From contig NZ_CP113064.1 of the NCBI RefSeq assembly GCF_026625805.1, forward strand, positions 2,768,657 through 2,832,656: a DNA stretch of 64,000 nt, written 5' to 3'. The first letter of the stretch is position 1. The number at the start of each line of letters is the position of its first letter. Below, piece by piece: positions 53,594 through 63,878 of the stretch. The DNA comes from Brevundimonas sp. SL130. GTDB taxonomy: Bacteria; Pseudomonadota; Alphaproteobacteria; Caulobacterales; Caulobacteraceae. The notes below the pieces were generated by a model. The model worked only from the letters and a program-made list of their open reading frames with translations. It had not been told where the DNA came from and did no database searches. The position numbers and the translations under genes were made by a program.

Positions 53594-56110
53594 ATGGCGA
53601 ATGAATTCAAGACGCGGCTTATGGCTGCGGCGGCGATGACCGGCGCGATGGCGGCGGCGCACGGGGCTCAGGCCCAGACGGCGGAACCGGCGACGCTGGA
53701 CGAGATCATCGTCACGGCCCAGCTGCGCGAACAGAAGACCATCGAGGTTCCGTTCGCCCTGACCGCCTATTCGGGTCAGTTCCTGGAAGACCTGGGCATC
53801 CAGGAGTTCGAACAGCTGTCGGCCTTCGTGCCCGGCTTCCTGGTGCAGAACCAGTCGCCCAACAACCCCGGTTTCGTGATGCGCGGCATCACCTCCGACT
53901 CGGGCGCCGCCACGGCCGAGGCCCGCGTCTCGGTGTTCCAGGACGGGGTGTCGATCTCCAAGTCGCGTGGCTCGTACGTCGAGCTGTTCGACCTGGAGCG
54001 GGTCGAGATCGCCAAGGGCCCGCAGTCGACCCTGTACGGGCGCGGCGCCCTGATCGGGGCCGTCAACCTGGTCCAGAACCGCGCCCATCCCGGCGAGACC
54101 GAGGCCTATGCCAATATCGAGGCCGGCAATGAAGATTACCGGATGGTCGAGGGCGCGCTGAACCTGCCCGTCGGCGAGACGGCCGGCCTGCGCGTCGCCA
54201 CCCGCCTGAAGACGCGCGGCGGCTCGGTCGAGAACCTGCTGGGCGGCGAGGACTACAACGCCATCGAAACCAAGGCCGTGCGCCTGTCCGGCGTCTGGGC
54301 GCCGTCAGACGCCATGCGGTTCGACGTGATCGCCAACTACCAGAACGACAACGCCTCGGGCACCTCGTTCAAGTCGATGGCCTATGAGCCCGCCAACCCG
54401 ACCACCGGCGCCGTCCTGGGCGGCACAGAGCCTTGGGAGGGCGCGGCCCTGACGCCGGGCGCCGACTTCGACGGCGGCAAGTCGCTGGGCCTGAGCCGCG
54501 AAGTCTGGGGCGTGACGGGTCTGGCCCAGATCGACCTGAACGCGGCCTGGAGCCTGAACTCGACCACCGCCTATCGCGAGTTCGACAACTACGAGACCTT
54601 TGACGCGGACGGCGTGTCCCTGCCGATCCTGACGGTGGCGGAAGACACCCATGGCGAACAGTGGAGCCAGGATCTGCGTCTGGGCTTCGACAACGGCGGC
54701 CGCCTGTCGGGCTTCGTCGGCGCCGGCTGGTTCCATGAGGAAGGCTATCAGCGCACGCCGACCCAGTGGAACGAGGCCATGGCCCTGGCGCAACTGTCCG
54801 GCCTGCTGGACGGATCGGCGACGGCGGTTGGGGACAACACCCTGCCGGTCTCGGCCTATCCGACCGTGGCCCGCAGCATCCTGGCCTCGCTGTTGACGCC
54901 GCTGGGCGCCGGCGCTCTGGCTGCGCCGATCGCCGCCAATCTGGACTCGAACCATATCGAGACCCCGATCAACAGCTCGGAGCTGACCTCGTACGACGTC
55001 TTCGCCGACGCCACCTACGCCTTCACCGACCGGTTCGAAATGTCGGCGGGCGTGCGCTACACCCGCGACGACAAGACGACCGGCTACGCCAGCTCGGTCG
55101 AGAGCCGCTCGGCCCTGGGGGCCCTGCTGGCGATCCAGGCCGGCGCGATCTCGTCTGCCCAGCTGCCGGCCTTCTTGTCGGCCATGGCCAGCCCGGCCTT
55201 CGCCAGCCTGCCGGCCAGCGCCTTCCCGCTGTTCGGCCTGACGTCGCAGCCGACCGCCAACAACGGAGACTTCTCCTACTATGACTCGGAAGACGACGGC
55301 GTCACCTGGCGGGTGACGGCCCGCTACGAACTGACCGACGACACCAATGTCTACGCCAACTATGCGCGGGGCCGTCGTCCGGAAGTGATCAGCGCCTCGG
55401 GCCCGTCGGCGCCCGGCGGCGCGCCGACCTTCAGCCCGGTCGACGCGGAAACCGTCGACAGCTACGAGATCGGGGCCAAGTCGGCCCTGCTGGACGGACG
55501 GCTGCGCGTCGACGGCGCGGTCTTCCTGTACAACTACGAAAACTTCCAGACGACGATCCAGGAAGGCACCCAGACGATCACGACCAACGCCGGCGAGGCC
55601 AAGTCCTACGGCTTCGAGGGCCAGGCCAACTTCGCCGTGGCGGCCGTGGCGTCGATGCTCAACCTGTTCGCGACCTACGCCTACAACCACTCGCGCTTCG
55701 AGAACGGCATCTACGAAGGCAACCAGTTCCGCCTGTCGCCGGACAACGCCGCCTCAATCGGCGCGACCTGGCGCCTGCCGGTCGCCGGCGGCGAGATCGA
55801 GGTCCAGCCGACCTATACCTGGCAGTCCAAGGTCTTCTTCGACGACGACAATGACATCCCGGCCTTGCAGACCAGCAACATCGTGGCTGACCTGGTCCAG
55901 GACGAATACCAGGACGCCTATGGCCTGCTGAACCTGCGCGTCCGCTATACACCGGAAGGCGGCGCCTGGGGCGTCGAGGCCTTCGGCGAGAACGTCCTGG
56001 ACGAGGAATATATCAAGGACGCCGGCAACACCGGCGACGCCCTGGGCATGCCGACCTTCATCGCCGGTCGTCCGGCGGCGTATGGCCTGGTGTTCAAGCT
56101 GAAACTGTAA
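53594..56110 (+). CDS. TonB-dependent receptor
   Basis: About 838 residues with signal peptide (MAAAAMTGAMAAAHGAQAQT), TonB box (ATLDEIIVTAQ), plug (VPFALTAYSGQFLEDLGIQ, FVMRGITSDSG, SRGSYVELFDLERVEIAKGPQ split across the text) and a barrel ending YGLVFKLKL. It resembles the FyuA/iron and phosphate-ester receptor class more than the long carbohydrate type. The PhoD-like gene follows after 10 bp, so this receptor may import a phosphorylated compound. The 269-bp upstream region contains the galE/receptor divergent promoters. Confidence 0.92.
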   Translation: MANEFKTRLMAAAAMTGAMAAAHGAQAQTAEPATLDEIIVTAQLREQKTIEVPFALTAYSGQFLEDLGIQEFEQLSAFVPGFLVQNQSPNNPGFVMRGITSDSGAATAEARVSVFQDGVSISKSRGSYVELFDLERVEIAKGPQSTLYGRGALIGAVNLVQNRAHPGETEAYANIEAGNEDYRMVEGALNLPVGETAGLRVATRLKTRGGSVENLLGGEDYNAIETKAVRLSGVWAPSDAMRFDVIANYQNDNASGTSFKSMAYEPANPTTGAVLGGTEPWEGAALTPGADFDGGKSLGLSREVWGVTGLAQIDLNAAWSLNSTTAYREFDNYETFDADGVSLPILTVAEDTHGEQWSQDLRLGFDNGGRLSGFVGAGWFHEEGYQRTPTQWNEAMALAQLSGLLDGSATAVGDNTLPVSAYPTVARSILASLLTPLGAGALAAPIAANLDSNHIETPINSSELTSYDVFADATYAFTDRFEMSAGVRYTRDDKTTGYASSVESRSALGALLAIQAGAISSAQLPAFLSAMASPAFASLPASAFPLFGLTSQPTANNGDFSYYDSEDDGVTWRVTARYELTDDTNVYANYARGRRPEVISASGPSAPGGAPTFSPVDAETVDSYEIGAKSALLDGRLRVDGAVFLYNYENFQTTIQEGTQTITTNAGEAKSYGFEGQANFAVAAVASMLNLFATYAYNHSRFENGIYEGNQFRLSPDNAASIGATWRLPVAGGEIEVQPTYTWQSKVFFDDDNDIPALQTSNIVADLVQDEYQDAYGLLNLRVRYTPEGGAWGVEAFGENVLDEEYIKDAGNTGDALGMPTFIAGRPAAYGLVFKLKL

Positions 56111-56120
56111 GGATCGAACC

Positions 56121-57815
56121 ATGACTCTGGATCGCCGCAGCCTTCTGGGGCTGCTCGGCGCGGGGGCGGCGACGCCCGCCGTCGCCCAGTCCGCCCATAC
56201 CGGTCAGGTCGCCTTCCTTCACGGGGTGGCCAGCGGCGATCCGGATCAGCATTCGGCGGTCTTCTGGACACGCGTCACCCCGGCCGATCCGTCGGTCGGG
56301 GAGGTCGCCGTGGTTCTGGAAGTGGCCCATGACGCGAGCTTCAGCGACAGGGTTCGCCGTTCGACCGGGCTGCGCGCCCTGGCCGAGCGCGACTTCACCG
56401 TCAAACATGACCTTGACGGCCAGGGCCTGGAGCCGGGCCGCGAGTATTTCTATCGCTTCGTCGCCAATGGCGTGACCTCGCCGGTCGGGCGGGTCCGCAC
56501 CCTGCCCCAGGGCGCAACGCCCCAGGTGAGCCTGGCTGTCGTCTCGTGCCAACTGTATCCGGGCGGCCTGTTCAACGCCTATGAGGCGATCGCGCAGTTG
56601 GAGCGGCTGGACGCGGTCGTCCACCTGGGCGACTACATCTACGAATACGGCGCCGCAGCCGACGACTATGGCATGACCACCGGCGCGCCCCTGAACCGGG
56701 CGCCCCTGCCCCCACACGAGATCGTCAGCCTGGCCGACTATCGGACGCGCCACGCCCAGTACAAGACCGACCCCGACCTACAGGCCGCCCACGCCCGCGC
56801 TGCCTTCATCTGCGTCTGGGACGATCATGAGGTCGCCAACGACGCCTGGATGCTGGGCGCCGAGAACCATCAGCCGGCGACCGAGGGCGACTTCGCCACG
56901 CGCAAGGCGGCGGCCCTGCGCGCCTATTACGAATGGATGCCGATCCGCGAGGCCAAGGCCGGCGGCCTGAAGGAGGCGATCAATCGCAGCTTCCACTTCG
57001 GCGACCTGGCCAGCCTGCATATGGTCGAGACGCGGCTGCTGGCCCGCAACGAGCAGATGGACTTCGCCAACATCCCTAAGACCGCCGACGGCCGTCCCGA
57101 CCTCGCCGCCTTCGAGGCCCAGCGGCAGGACCCGTCGCGCGATCTGCTGGGCGACAGCCAACGCCGCTGGCTGGGCGAGGCCATGAGCCAGTCCAAGGCC
57201 GCCGGTCGTCCGTGGCAGATCCTGGGCAACCAGGTCGTCATGGCCCGGGTCAAGGGACCGAACATCGAAGAAATGGTGCCGCCGGCCCAGCTGGCGGAGA
57301 TGATCGCCGGCCTGCCCGCCGAGTACCAGCCCCAGGTGCAGGGCGCGATCCAGCTGTTCAAACTGGGTCTGCCGTTCAACCTGGACAGCTGGGACGGCTA
57401 CCCCGCCGGACGCGAGCGCCTGTACGAGACGATGAAACAGGCCGGGGTCGAGCCCATCGTCCTGGCCGGCGACAGCCACGCCTTCTGGGTCAACGAACTG
57501 TATGACGAAGGCGGCGAGCGCCGCGCGGTCGAGTTTGGGACCTCGTCCATCTCCAGCCCTTCGCCGGGCGATCTGGTGGCCGGCTTGCCGCTGGGCCTGG
57601 CGCTTCAAGCCGCCAATCCCGAGATCAAGTTCTGCGACCAGTCGGCCAAGGGCTACATTCTGCTGACCCTGGACCGGGATCAAGCCGTCGGCGAACTGCG
57701 CACCGTCTCGACCATCCTGGCCAAGCCGTATGAGAAGAAGACGCTGAAAACCTATCGGCTGGCGCGGACCGAGACCGGTCTGGGTCCGCTGGAAGAGGTC
57801 ACCGCACCCGCCTGA
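56121..57815 (+). CDS. PhoD-family alkaline phosphatase/phosphodiesterase
   Basis: A 564-residue exported protein. The N-terminus (MTLDRRSLLGLLGAGAATP) looks like a Tat signal, and PhoD signatures follow: HLGDYIYEYG, FICVWDDHEVANDAWM, LGNQVVMARV and LAGDSHAFWVNEL. These coordinate Fe and Ca in known PhoD enzymes. It hydrolyses phosphomonoesters or diesters in the periplasm. It is coupled to the TonB receptor upstream. Its end overlaps the converging MFS gene by 17 bp. Confidence 0.93.
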   Translation: MTLDRRSLLGLLGAGAATPAVAQSAHTGQVAFLHGVASGDPDQHSAVFWTRVTPADPSVGEVAVVLEVAHDASFSDRVRRSTGLRALAERDFTVKHDLDGQGLEPGREYFYRFVANGVTSPVGRVRTLPQGATPQVSLAVVSCQLYPGGLFNAYEAIAQLERLDAVVHLGDYIYEYGAAADDYGMTTGAPLNRAPLPPHEIVSLADYRTRHAQYKTDPDLQAAHARAAFICVWDDHEVANDAWMLGAENHQPATEGDFATRKAAALRAYYEWMPIREAKAGGLKEAINRSFHFGDLASLHMVETRLLARNEQMDFANIPKTADGRPDLAAFEAQRQDPSRDLLGDSQRRWLGEAMSQSKAAGRPWQILGNQVVMARVKGPNIEEMVPPAQLAEMIAGLPAEYQPQVQGAIQLFKLGLPFNLDSWDGYPAGRERLYETMKQAGVEPIVLAGDSHAFWVNELYDEGGERRAVEFGTSSISSPSPGDLVAGLPLGLALQAANPEIKFCDQSAKGYILLTLDRDQAVGELRTVSTILAKPYEKKTLKTYRLARTETGLGPLEEVTAPA

Positions 57816-59043
57816 TCGAGGCCACCGCCAGGGTCGCCCCGCCGAAACAGGCGGTGGCGGCCAGGAACAGGCTGCGGAAGTCCAGCCCCAGGGTCTCCAA
57901 CAGGACCAGTGCGATCAGCGGCGCGATCGCCTGGGGCAGGGTCACGGCCAGATTGATCAGGCCCAGATCCTTGCCCCGGTCCTCGACCGAGGGCAGCACA
58001 TCGGTCATCAGGGCGATGTCGATGGCGCCATAGCAGCCCTGGCCCACCCCATAGAGGGCGAAGGCGACGACCACGGTGGTCCAGTCCTGGGTGGTCGCCA
58101 GAACCGCCGCGGCTATGGCCAGCAGCACCCCGCCTGCAATAGCCAGCGGTTTGCGCCGGGTGATCCGCGACCCGCCCATGGCGACGATGGTGCTGACCCC
58201 GACGACCCCGACCACGGCGATAGCGGTCAGCAGCGAATGGCCGGCCTCGGCCGAGCGTCCGGGGAAGAGGCGCGGAAACCCGATGGCGTCGGCGATGTAG
58301 AAGAGCAGATAGAAGGCCACCAGCGAATAACCGGTCACCACCAGGAACCGATAGGTCCAGGCCAGGGTGAAGTCGCGAACAGCGAAGGGGCGCAGCAGGC
58401 TGGGCAAGGAAAAGCCCGACAGGGGCGCCCGCACCCGGTCGGCGGGCACGGGATCCTCTCGCGACAGCAGGGCGAAGGGCACGGTGGCGACCAGGACCAC
58501 GGCGGCCAGGGTGGCGAAGCGCGCGACCTCGCCCTGGGGCCCCCAGGCCATGACGACCGAGCCGATCATGGCGGCCAGCGGATAGCCCATGCCCATGACC
58601 GCAGACATGGCGCTGCGCCGGTTTTCCGGCACCCGGTCGGCGAACAGGGCGATCAGAGGGGCCAGCAGGATATTGAAGGTCAGCTGGAAACAGACCAGGC
58701 CCAGCACCAGGCCCAGAGGGGTCGAGGACTGCTGGATGGCGGCGTAGCTGCCCATCGTCAGCACGGCGCCGACCACGATCCACGGACGCCGCCGGCCATG
58801 TCGCGAGCGGGTGCGGTCGCTCAAGGCGCCGCCGATGATATTGCCGACCCCGGCCGCCATACAGCCCCAGAACAGGGCCTGGCTGAGCAGCGGCCCCTTG
58901 GCCTGACCGTCGATAAGCTCAGCGTGGAGCGGCGCGAGCACCTGAAGCAGGGGCGCGACGCCGATGAAGGCGCCGATATAGGCGACGGCGTAGCCGATCA
59001 GGAAGGCCGACCCGACCGGCCGGGTGGACGCACCGGCGGTCAT
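57799..59043 (-). CDS. MFS transporter
   Basis: A 414-residue protein with 12 predicted membrane helices. The loop 2-3 motif reads [22 protein letters not shown], like the sugar-cation symporter (GPH/SUC) and SLC45 groups, and the N-terminal [15 protein letters not shown] helix is typical of MFS. It probably moves a sugar across the inner membrane after TonB-dependent uptake. It is read leftward, 10 bp from the end of dxs. Confidence 0.88.
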   Translation of the reverse strand: MTAGASTRPVGSAFLIGYAVAYIGAFIGVAPLLQVLAPLHAELIDGQAKGPLLSQALFWGCMAAGVGNIIGGALSDRTRSRHGRRRPWIVVGAVLTMGSYAAIQQSSTPLGLVLGLVCFQLTFNILLAPLIALFADRVPENRRSAMSAVMGMGYPLAAMIGSVVMAWGPQGEVARFATLAAVVLVATVPFALLSREDPVPADRVRAPLSGFSLPSLLRPFAVRDFTLAWTYRFLVVTGYSLVAFYLLFYIADAIGFPRLFPGRSAEAGHSLLTAIAVVGVVGVSTIVAMGGSRITRRKPLAIAGGVLLAIAAAVLATTQDWTTVVVAFALYGVGQGCYGAIDIALMTDVLPSVEDRGKDLGLINLAVTLPQAIAPLIALVLLETLGLDFRSLFLAATACFGGATLAVASIRRVR

Positions 59044-59053
59044 GCTTCTGGTC

Positions 59054-60964
59054 TCAGGCCCGGACGGCTCGGGTCGCTTCGACCCCCAGCGCGGTCAGGG
59101 ACGCCGCCGCGATATGTTCGGCGTTCAGGCCAGCCTGGGCGTACATGGCGGCGGGCGCGTCCTGATCCTGGAAAACGTCGGGCAGGTTCAAAGTGCGGAC
59201 CTTCAACCCGCGATCCAGCGCGCCCTTCTCGGCCAGCAGTTGCAGCACGAAGGCGCCGAAGCCGCCCATGGCTCCCTCCTCCACCGTGATCAGGGCCTCG
59301 TGCTCGCGCGCCAGGCGCAGGATCAGATCGACGTCCAGCGGCTTGGCGAAACGGGCGTCGGCGACGGTGGCGGATACGCCGCGCGCGGCCAGCAGATCGG
59401 CGGCCTTCAACGATTCCTGCAAGCGGGTGCCCAGGGACAGGATGGCGACGGACGTGCCCTCGCGCACGATCCGGCCGCGCCCGATCTCGAACGGGGCGGC
59501 CAGTTCCGGAATCTCCACGCCCACGCCGTCGCCGCGCGGATAGCGGAAGGCGCTGGGGCGGTCGTCGATAGCCAGGCTGGTCGAGATCATGCCCGCCAGC
59601 TCGGCCTCGTCGGCGGCGGCCATCAGCACCATCCCGGGCAAGGCGCCCATGAAGCCTATGTCGAACGACCCGGCATGGGTCGCGCCGTCGGCGCCGACCA
59701 GACCGGCCCGGTCCATGGCGAACCGCACCGGCAGCGACTGGATCGCCACGTCATGGACCACCTGGTCGTAGCCGCGCTGAAGGAAGGTGGAATAGATGGC
59801 GCAGACCGGCTTCATCCCGTCGGCGGCCAGACCGGCGGCGAAGGTGACGGCGTGCTGTTCGGCGATGCCGACGTCATAGGTCCGCTCGGGGAAGGCCTGA
59901 CCGAACAGGTCCAGACCCGTGCCCGACGGCATGGCGGCGGTGATGGCCACGATCGAGGGATCGACCTTGGCGTGTTTGATCAGCTCGGTCCCGAACACCT
60001 TGGTGTAGCTGGGGGCGTTGGAGACGGCCTTGGCCTGTTTGCCCGAGACCACGTCGAACTTGACCACCGCGTGCAGTTTGTCGGCGCTGCTCTCGGCGGG
60101 GGCGTAGCCCTTGCCCTTTTGCGTGACGACATGGACCAGCACCGGCCGATCCTCGATGGCCGCCGCCTTCTTCAGGATCGGGACCAGATTTTCCATGTCG
60201 TGGCCGTCGATGGGGCCGACGTAGTAGAAGCCCAGCTCCTCGAAGAAGGTGCCGCCGGTCACCATGCCCCGGGCGTATTCCTCGGCCTTCTTGGCGGCCT
60301 TGCGGAACGGGCGCGGCAGGTGCTGGGCGAACGAGCGGCCCAGGCGGCGGACGTTCTGATAGGCGCCGCCGGACACCAGACCGGCTAAATAGGCGCTCAT
60401 CCCCCCGACCGGCGGGGCGATGGACATGTCGTTGTCGTTCAGGATGACCATCAGCTGGCCATTGGTCGCCTCGGCCGCGTTGTTCATCGCCTCATAGGCC
60501 ATGCCGGCGGACATGGAGCCGTCGCCGATCACGGCCACGACCTTGTTCTTCTCGCCCTTCTGATCGCGCGCGGCGGCGAAGCCGAGGGCGGCGCTGATCG
60601 AGGTCGAGGCGTGGGCGGCGCCGAACGGGTCGTATTCGCTCTCGCTGCGCTTGGTGAAGCCTGACAGGCCGCCGGGCTGGCGCAGGGTGCGGATGCGGTC
60701 GCGGCGACCGGTCAGAATTTTGTGCGGATAGCACTGATGGCCGACATCCCAGATCAGGATGTCCTTGGGCGTCTCGAACACATGGTGCAGCGCCGTGGTC
60801 AGCTCGACCACGCCCAGGCCCGCGCCCAGGTGGCCGCCCGTGACTGAGACGGCGTCGATGGTCTCGGCCCGCACTTCTTGCGCCAACTGTTTCAGCTGGG
60901 CGATGTCGAAGCCCCGCATGTCGGCGGGGAACTTGACGGTGTCGAGAAGCGGGGTGTCGGGCAT
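59054..60964 (-). CDS. dxs: 1-deoxy-D-xylulose-5-phosphate synthase
   Basis: A 636-residue ThDP enzyme that starts the MEP isoprenoid pathway. Landmarks: [18 protein letters not shown], the [17 protein letters not shown]hDP motif, [14 protein letters not shown], and the transketolase-like [19 protein letters not shown]. It is read in the order ispA to dxs but separated from ispA by a family A repeat. Confidence 0.97.
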   Translation of the reverse strand: MPDTPLLDTVKFPADMRGFDIAQLKQLAQEVRAETIDAVSVTGGHLGAGLGVVELTTALHHVFETPKDILIWDVGHQCYPHKILTGRRDRIRTLRQPGGLSGFTKRSESEYDPFGAAHASTSISAALGFAAARDQKGEKNKVVAVIGDGSMSAGMAYEAMNNAAEATNGQLMVILNDNDMSIAPPVGGMSAYLAGLVSGGAYQNVRRLGRSFAQHLPRPFRKAAKKAEEYARGMVTGGTFFEELGFYYVGPIDGHDMENLVPILKKAAAIEDRPVLVHVVTQKGKGYAPAESSADKLHAVVKFDVVSGKQAKAVSNAPSYTKVFGTELIKHAKVDPSIVAITAAMPSGTGLDLFGQAFPERTYDVGIAEQHAVTFAAGLAADGMKPVCAIYSTFLQRGYDQVVHDVAIQSLPVRFAMDRAGLVGADGATHAGSFDIGFMGALPGMVLMAAADEAELAGMISTSLAIDDRPSAFRYPRGDGVGVEIPELAAPFEIGRGRIVREGTSVAILSLGTRLQESLKAADLLAARGVSATVADARFAKPLDVDLILRLAREHEALITVEEGAMGGFGAFVLQLLAEKGALDRGLKVRTLNLPDVFQDQDAPAAMYAQAGLNAEHIAAASLTALGVEATRAVRA

Positions 60965-61007
60965 TGAAAAGGGCGTCTCTTCGCGGACTTAGCCGCCTAT
61001 TCTAGTC

Positions 61008-61108
61008 GTCATCCTCGGGCTTGTCCCGAGGATCCATACGCTCCAGCGCCTGAAGTCGACCTTCGATGTCGGAGTCTATGGATCCTAGGCACAAGGCCTA
61101 GGATGACG
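61008..61108. repeat. Family A palindromic repeat, copy 6 (inverted)
   Basis: GTCATCCTCGGGCTTGTCCC on the left and GCACAAGGCCTAGGATGAC on the right: the reverse orientation of copies 1-5. It sits between ispA and dxs, so it may change read-through in the isoprenoid operon. Confidence 0.85.
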
Positions 61109-61119
61109 ATCCTGGTTCC

Positions 61120-62034
61120 TTATGACCGGCGCTTTAGCACAAAGTCCACGCTCGCCTTGAGGATTTCCGCCTCCAGTCCGAACGGTTCCAGATGGGCGCG
61201 GGCCTGGTCTGACAGGTGGGCGACGCGCTGGCGCGCCTCGTCCAGGCCCAGCAGGGTGACGAAATTGGTCTTGCCCAGGGCGGCGTCCTTGCCGCCGGCG
61301 GCCTTGCCCATTTCTTCGGCCGAGCCATCGGCGTCCAGGATGTCGTCAACGATCTGATAGGCTAGGCCGACATCGTGGGCGAAACTGATCAGGGCGTGCT
61401 GATGCTGGGCCGAGGCGTCGGCGATGATCAGCGGAATCTCGAAGGCATAGGCGAACAGGGCGCCGGTCTTCAGCCTTTGCATCCGCGCCACCCCGCCCAG
61501 ATCGTCGCGCACGCCCAGCAGATCGATCATCTGGCCGCCGGCCATGCCCCGCGCGCCCGAGGCCAGCGACAGCCGCGCCGCCAGCTCGCACCGCACGGCC
61601 GCGTCGTCGTGGGTATCCTCGTGCAGGATGATGTCGAAGGCCGCCGTCTGGAGCGCGTCGCCGGCCAGGACCGCCGTGGCCTCGTCATAGGCGCGGTGGA
61701 CGGTCGGGCGGCCGCGCCGCATGTCGTCGTCGTCCATGCAGGGCAGGTCGTCGTGGACCAGGCTATAGGCGTGGACGCACTCCAGGGCGCAGGCCGCGCG
61801 CAGCACCGACCGCTCGTCGATGTCGAACAGCCGCGCCGCCTCCAGGGCGAAGAAGGGCCGCAGCCGTTTGCCCGGACCGAGCGCCGCATAGCGCATGGCC
61901 TCGGTCAGGCGGGCCTCCGGTCCTTCGGCGCGGGGCAGCAGTTCGTCGAGGGCCACGGTGACCAGGTCCGCGACCTCGGCGACCCGGTCGATCACAGCCT
62001 GTTCGGGCGAATTGGCGGCGAGGATATGGGTCAA
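61120..62034 (-). CDS. ispA: Farnesyl diphosphate synthase (polyprenyl synthetase)
   Basis: A 304-residue trans-prenyltransferase with the first Asp-rich motif [14 protein letters not shown] and the second DDILD, plus [12 protein letters not shown]. It makes FPP from IPP and DMAPP. The start is TTG at 62034, overlapping the stop of the csaA-like mini-gene (TTGA), so its translation may depend on that of the upstream ORF. Confidence 0.94.
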   Translation of the reverse strand: MTHILAANSPEQAVIDRVAEVADLVTVALDELLPRAEGPEARLTEAMRYAALGPGKRLRPFFALEAARLFDIDERSVLRAACALECVHAYSLVHDDLPCMDDDDMRRGRPTVHRAYDEATAVLAGDALQTAAFDIILHEDTHDDAAVRCELAARLSLASGARGMAGGQMIDLLGVRDDLGGVARMQRLKTGALFAYAFEIPLIIADASAQHQHALISFAHDVGLAYQIVDDILDADGSAEEMGKAAGGKDAALGKTNFVTLLGLDEARQRVAHLSDQARAHLEPFGLEAEILKASVDFVLKRRS

Positions 62035-62180
62035 AACAGCCGCCCGCCCAGCGGCAGGTCGTGATCCACCCCGACCAGCACCCCCTCGCCGTCAGCGTCG
62101 GGGAAGGCTTCCGCCTTGACGATCTGGCCGACGCCGCTATCGACCTTCATGAAGTCGTCGAAGGTGATCGCCTGCGTCAT
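62031..62180 (-). pseudogene. Internally deleted CsaA-like mini-ORF
   Basis: A 49-residue ORF. The N-terminal part (MTQAITFDDFMKVD...GVGQIVKAEAFPDA) matches the start of CsaA-type tRNA-binding domain proteins of about 110 residues, and the last part ([16 protein letters not shown]) resembles the C-terminus of that family as I recall it; some 60 middle residues are missing. The frame is open, the start overlaps the xseB stop (ATGA) and the stop overlaps the ispA TTG (TTGA). This either is a decayed gene kept as a translational linker or a functional short peptide. Confidence 0.7.
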
Positions 62181-62428
62181 TCGAACGACGCCGCCTCGAC
62201 GCCCTTGGCCTGGCCGTCGGGGCCGACCACGATCTTCTCAACGCGCAGCTGGGCCGCCTTCAGACGGGCCTCGCAATGGGCCTTCAGCTTGGTGCCTTCT
62301 TCGTACAGGGCGATGGATTCCTCCAGCGGCGCCTGGCCCGATTCCAGGCGCGAGACGATGGTCTCCAGGCGCTGCAGTGCGTCTTCGAAGCGGAGGTCGG
62401 CGGGGATGGCGGCGGCGGTATCGGTCAT
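62177..62428 (-). CDS. xseB: Exodeoxyribonuclease VII small subunit
   Basis: An 83-residue protein: RFEDALQRLETIVSRLESGQAPLEESIALYEEGTKLKAHCEARL, the XseB signature. It partners XseA to degrade single-stranded DNA. The ATG at 62428 is preferred to an upstream extension. xseB-ispA-dxs is the standard alphaproteobacterial order. Confidence 0.93.
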   Translation of the reverse strand: MTDTAAAIPADLRFEDALQRLETIVSRLESGQAPLEESIALYEEGTKLKAHCEARLKAAQLRVEKIVVGPDGQAKGVEAASFE

Positions 62429-62476
62429 GGCGCGGACCCTAAAGGGGGTCGACGCCTGCATCAACGGTGGATGCGG

Positions 62477-63139
62477 CTATCGCTTCTCGTAACGGCGCTG
62501 GGACCAGTATTTGAAGCCCTGATTATGCACCAGTTTCCAGCCGTCGGCCCTCAGCCGGGCGCCGACCATATGGTTGAAATAGCCGTGGGCGAAGACCAGC
62601 ACGTCCTGGCCGGTTTCGGCGCGGGCAATCAGTTTGCGCGCCGCCTGTTCGGCGCGGACCTCGGCCTCGGCGCGGGTTTCCTGGCCGCCGTGATGATCGA
62701 AGGCATGCCACCAGAATCGCGACACCACCCCCCACCATTTCGGCGACAGCTTGATCCAGTCGGGGATGGGCGGCGGCGGCAGGGGCGCCTCGATGAACAG
62801 GACGTCGGACACGACCTCGCGTTCGGCGGCGACGGCGGCGGCGGTCTCCTGGGCGCGCCGACGGGTCGAGGCGTAGATGACGCCGGCGCCCTGGGCCGTG
62901 ACGATCAATTCCGGCGGCGGGGTCTGGCCGGCCAGCAAACCGCCGACCTCGTATTTCGCCCACCAGTCGCCGTATTGACGCGCGCTCAGCAGACATTTGC
63001 GCGACAGAGCCGGCTCGCCGTGGCGTGTCAGGGTGATGGCGCCGGCGCGCACGCCGACCCCGGCGCGGGACGCAGACCCGCCGGCGGACCGGGCGGCGGA
63101 GTCTTCAGTCGAATCGAGAGACAGGGCGGGGGATGACAT
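62477..63139 (-). CDS. Histidine phosphatase family protein
   Basis: About 220 residues from the ATG at 63139. The RHG motif reads GAITLTRHGEPALSRKC, with the second His in VFAHGYFNHMVG and the acid region RRRAQETAAAV. It is in the phosphoglycerate-mutase-like fold; the substrate is unknown. The long variable middle (LPPPPIPDWIKLSPKWWG) is atypical. An upstream in-frame start at 63205 exists. Confidence 0.85.
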   Translation of the reverse strand: MSSPALSLDSTEDSAARSAGGSASRAGVGVRAGAITLTRHGEPALSRKCLLSARQYGDWWAKYEVGGLLAGQTPPPELIVTAQGAGVIYASTRRRAQETAAAVAAEREVVSDVLFIEAPLPPPPIPDWIKLSPKWWGVVSRFWWHAFDHHGGQETRAEAEVRAEQAARKLIARAETGQDVLVFAHGYFNHMVGARLRADGWKLVHNQGFKYWSQRRYEKR

Positions 63140-63336
63140 GGCGAGCGGACGGGCCTTTAGCTTCAAGGCGTTATACGTCCTATTCCTCCCCGAGCGCGGC
63201 GACATGTGTGACCGCAGAGCGGCCTAGTCCTTCAAGGTCGTAACCGCCCTCGAGCGCGGACACAACCTCGCCCGAACATGTCTGCGCACCGCCTGTCGCC
63301 GGTGACGCGCAGCCCGCGCCGATGTAGAGCCGCATC

Positions 63337-63864
63337 ATGACCGAGACCCTGATCCGACTTGCCCGCCCTGAAGACGCCGTCGCCCTGGGCGCCCTGGGCC
63401 GTCAGACCTTTATCGACACCTTCGTCACCGGTTTCGGCATTCCCTATCCCGAGGCGGATCTGAACGCCTTCCTGGACGCCAGCTTCGATCCCGAGCCGAC
63501 GCTGAAGAAGCTGGCCGAGCCCGGCTGCGGTTGGTGGGTGGCCGAACGGGACGACGAGCTGCTGGCCTTCGCCAACGCCGGTCCCAACGGCCTGCCCCAC
63601 CCCGAGGCCCGCCCCGCGCATATGGAGCTGCGCCGCCTCTATGTATCCAAGACCGCCCAGGGTCTGGGCCTGGGTACGAAACTGCTGACCCTGTCGCTGG
63701 ACTGGATGGAGGCCCACACCCAGGGCCCGCTGTGGATCGGCGTCTGGAGCGGCAACGAAAAGGCCCAGCGCCTGTACGCCGCCTATGGGTTCGAGAAGGC
63801 GGGGGAGTATGAGTACCCGGTCGGCGCCTGGCGCGACCACGAGTTCATCTTGCGACGCGGATAG
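63337..63864 (+). CDS. GNAT-family N-acetyltransferase
   Basis: A 175-residue GNAT protein with motif A LRRLYVSKTAQGLGLGTKLL (QGLGLG as the acetyl-CoA loop) and the C-terminal NEKAQRLYAAYGFEKAGEYEY. The N-terminus (ETLIRLARPEDAVALG) is typical. Protein or small-molecule N-acetylation; the substrate is unknown. Confidence 0.9.
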   Translation: MTETLIRLARPEDAVALGALGRQTFIDTFVTGFGIPYPEADLNAFLDASFDPEPTLKKLAEPGCGWWVAERDDELLAFANAGPNGLPHPEARPAHMELRRLYVSKTAQGLGLGTKLLTLSLDWMEAHTQGPLWIGVWSGNEKAQRLYAAYGFEKAGEYEYPVGAWRDHEFILRRG

Positions 63865-63878
63865 ACTATGGTGCGGGC

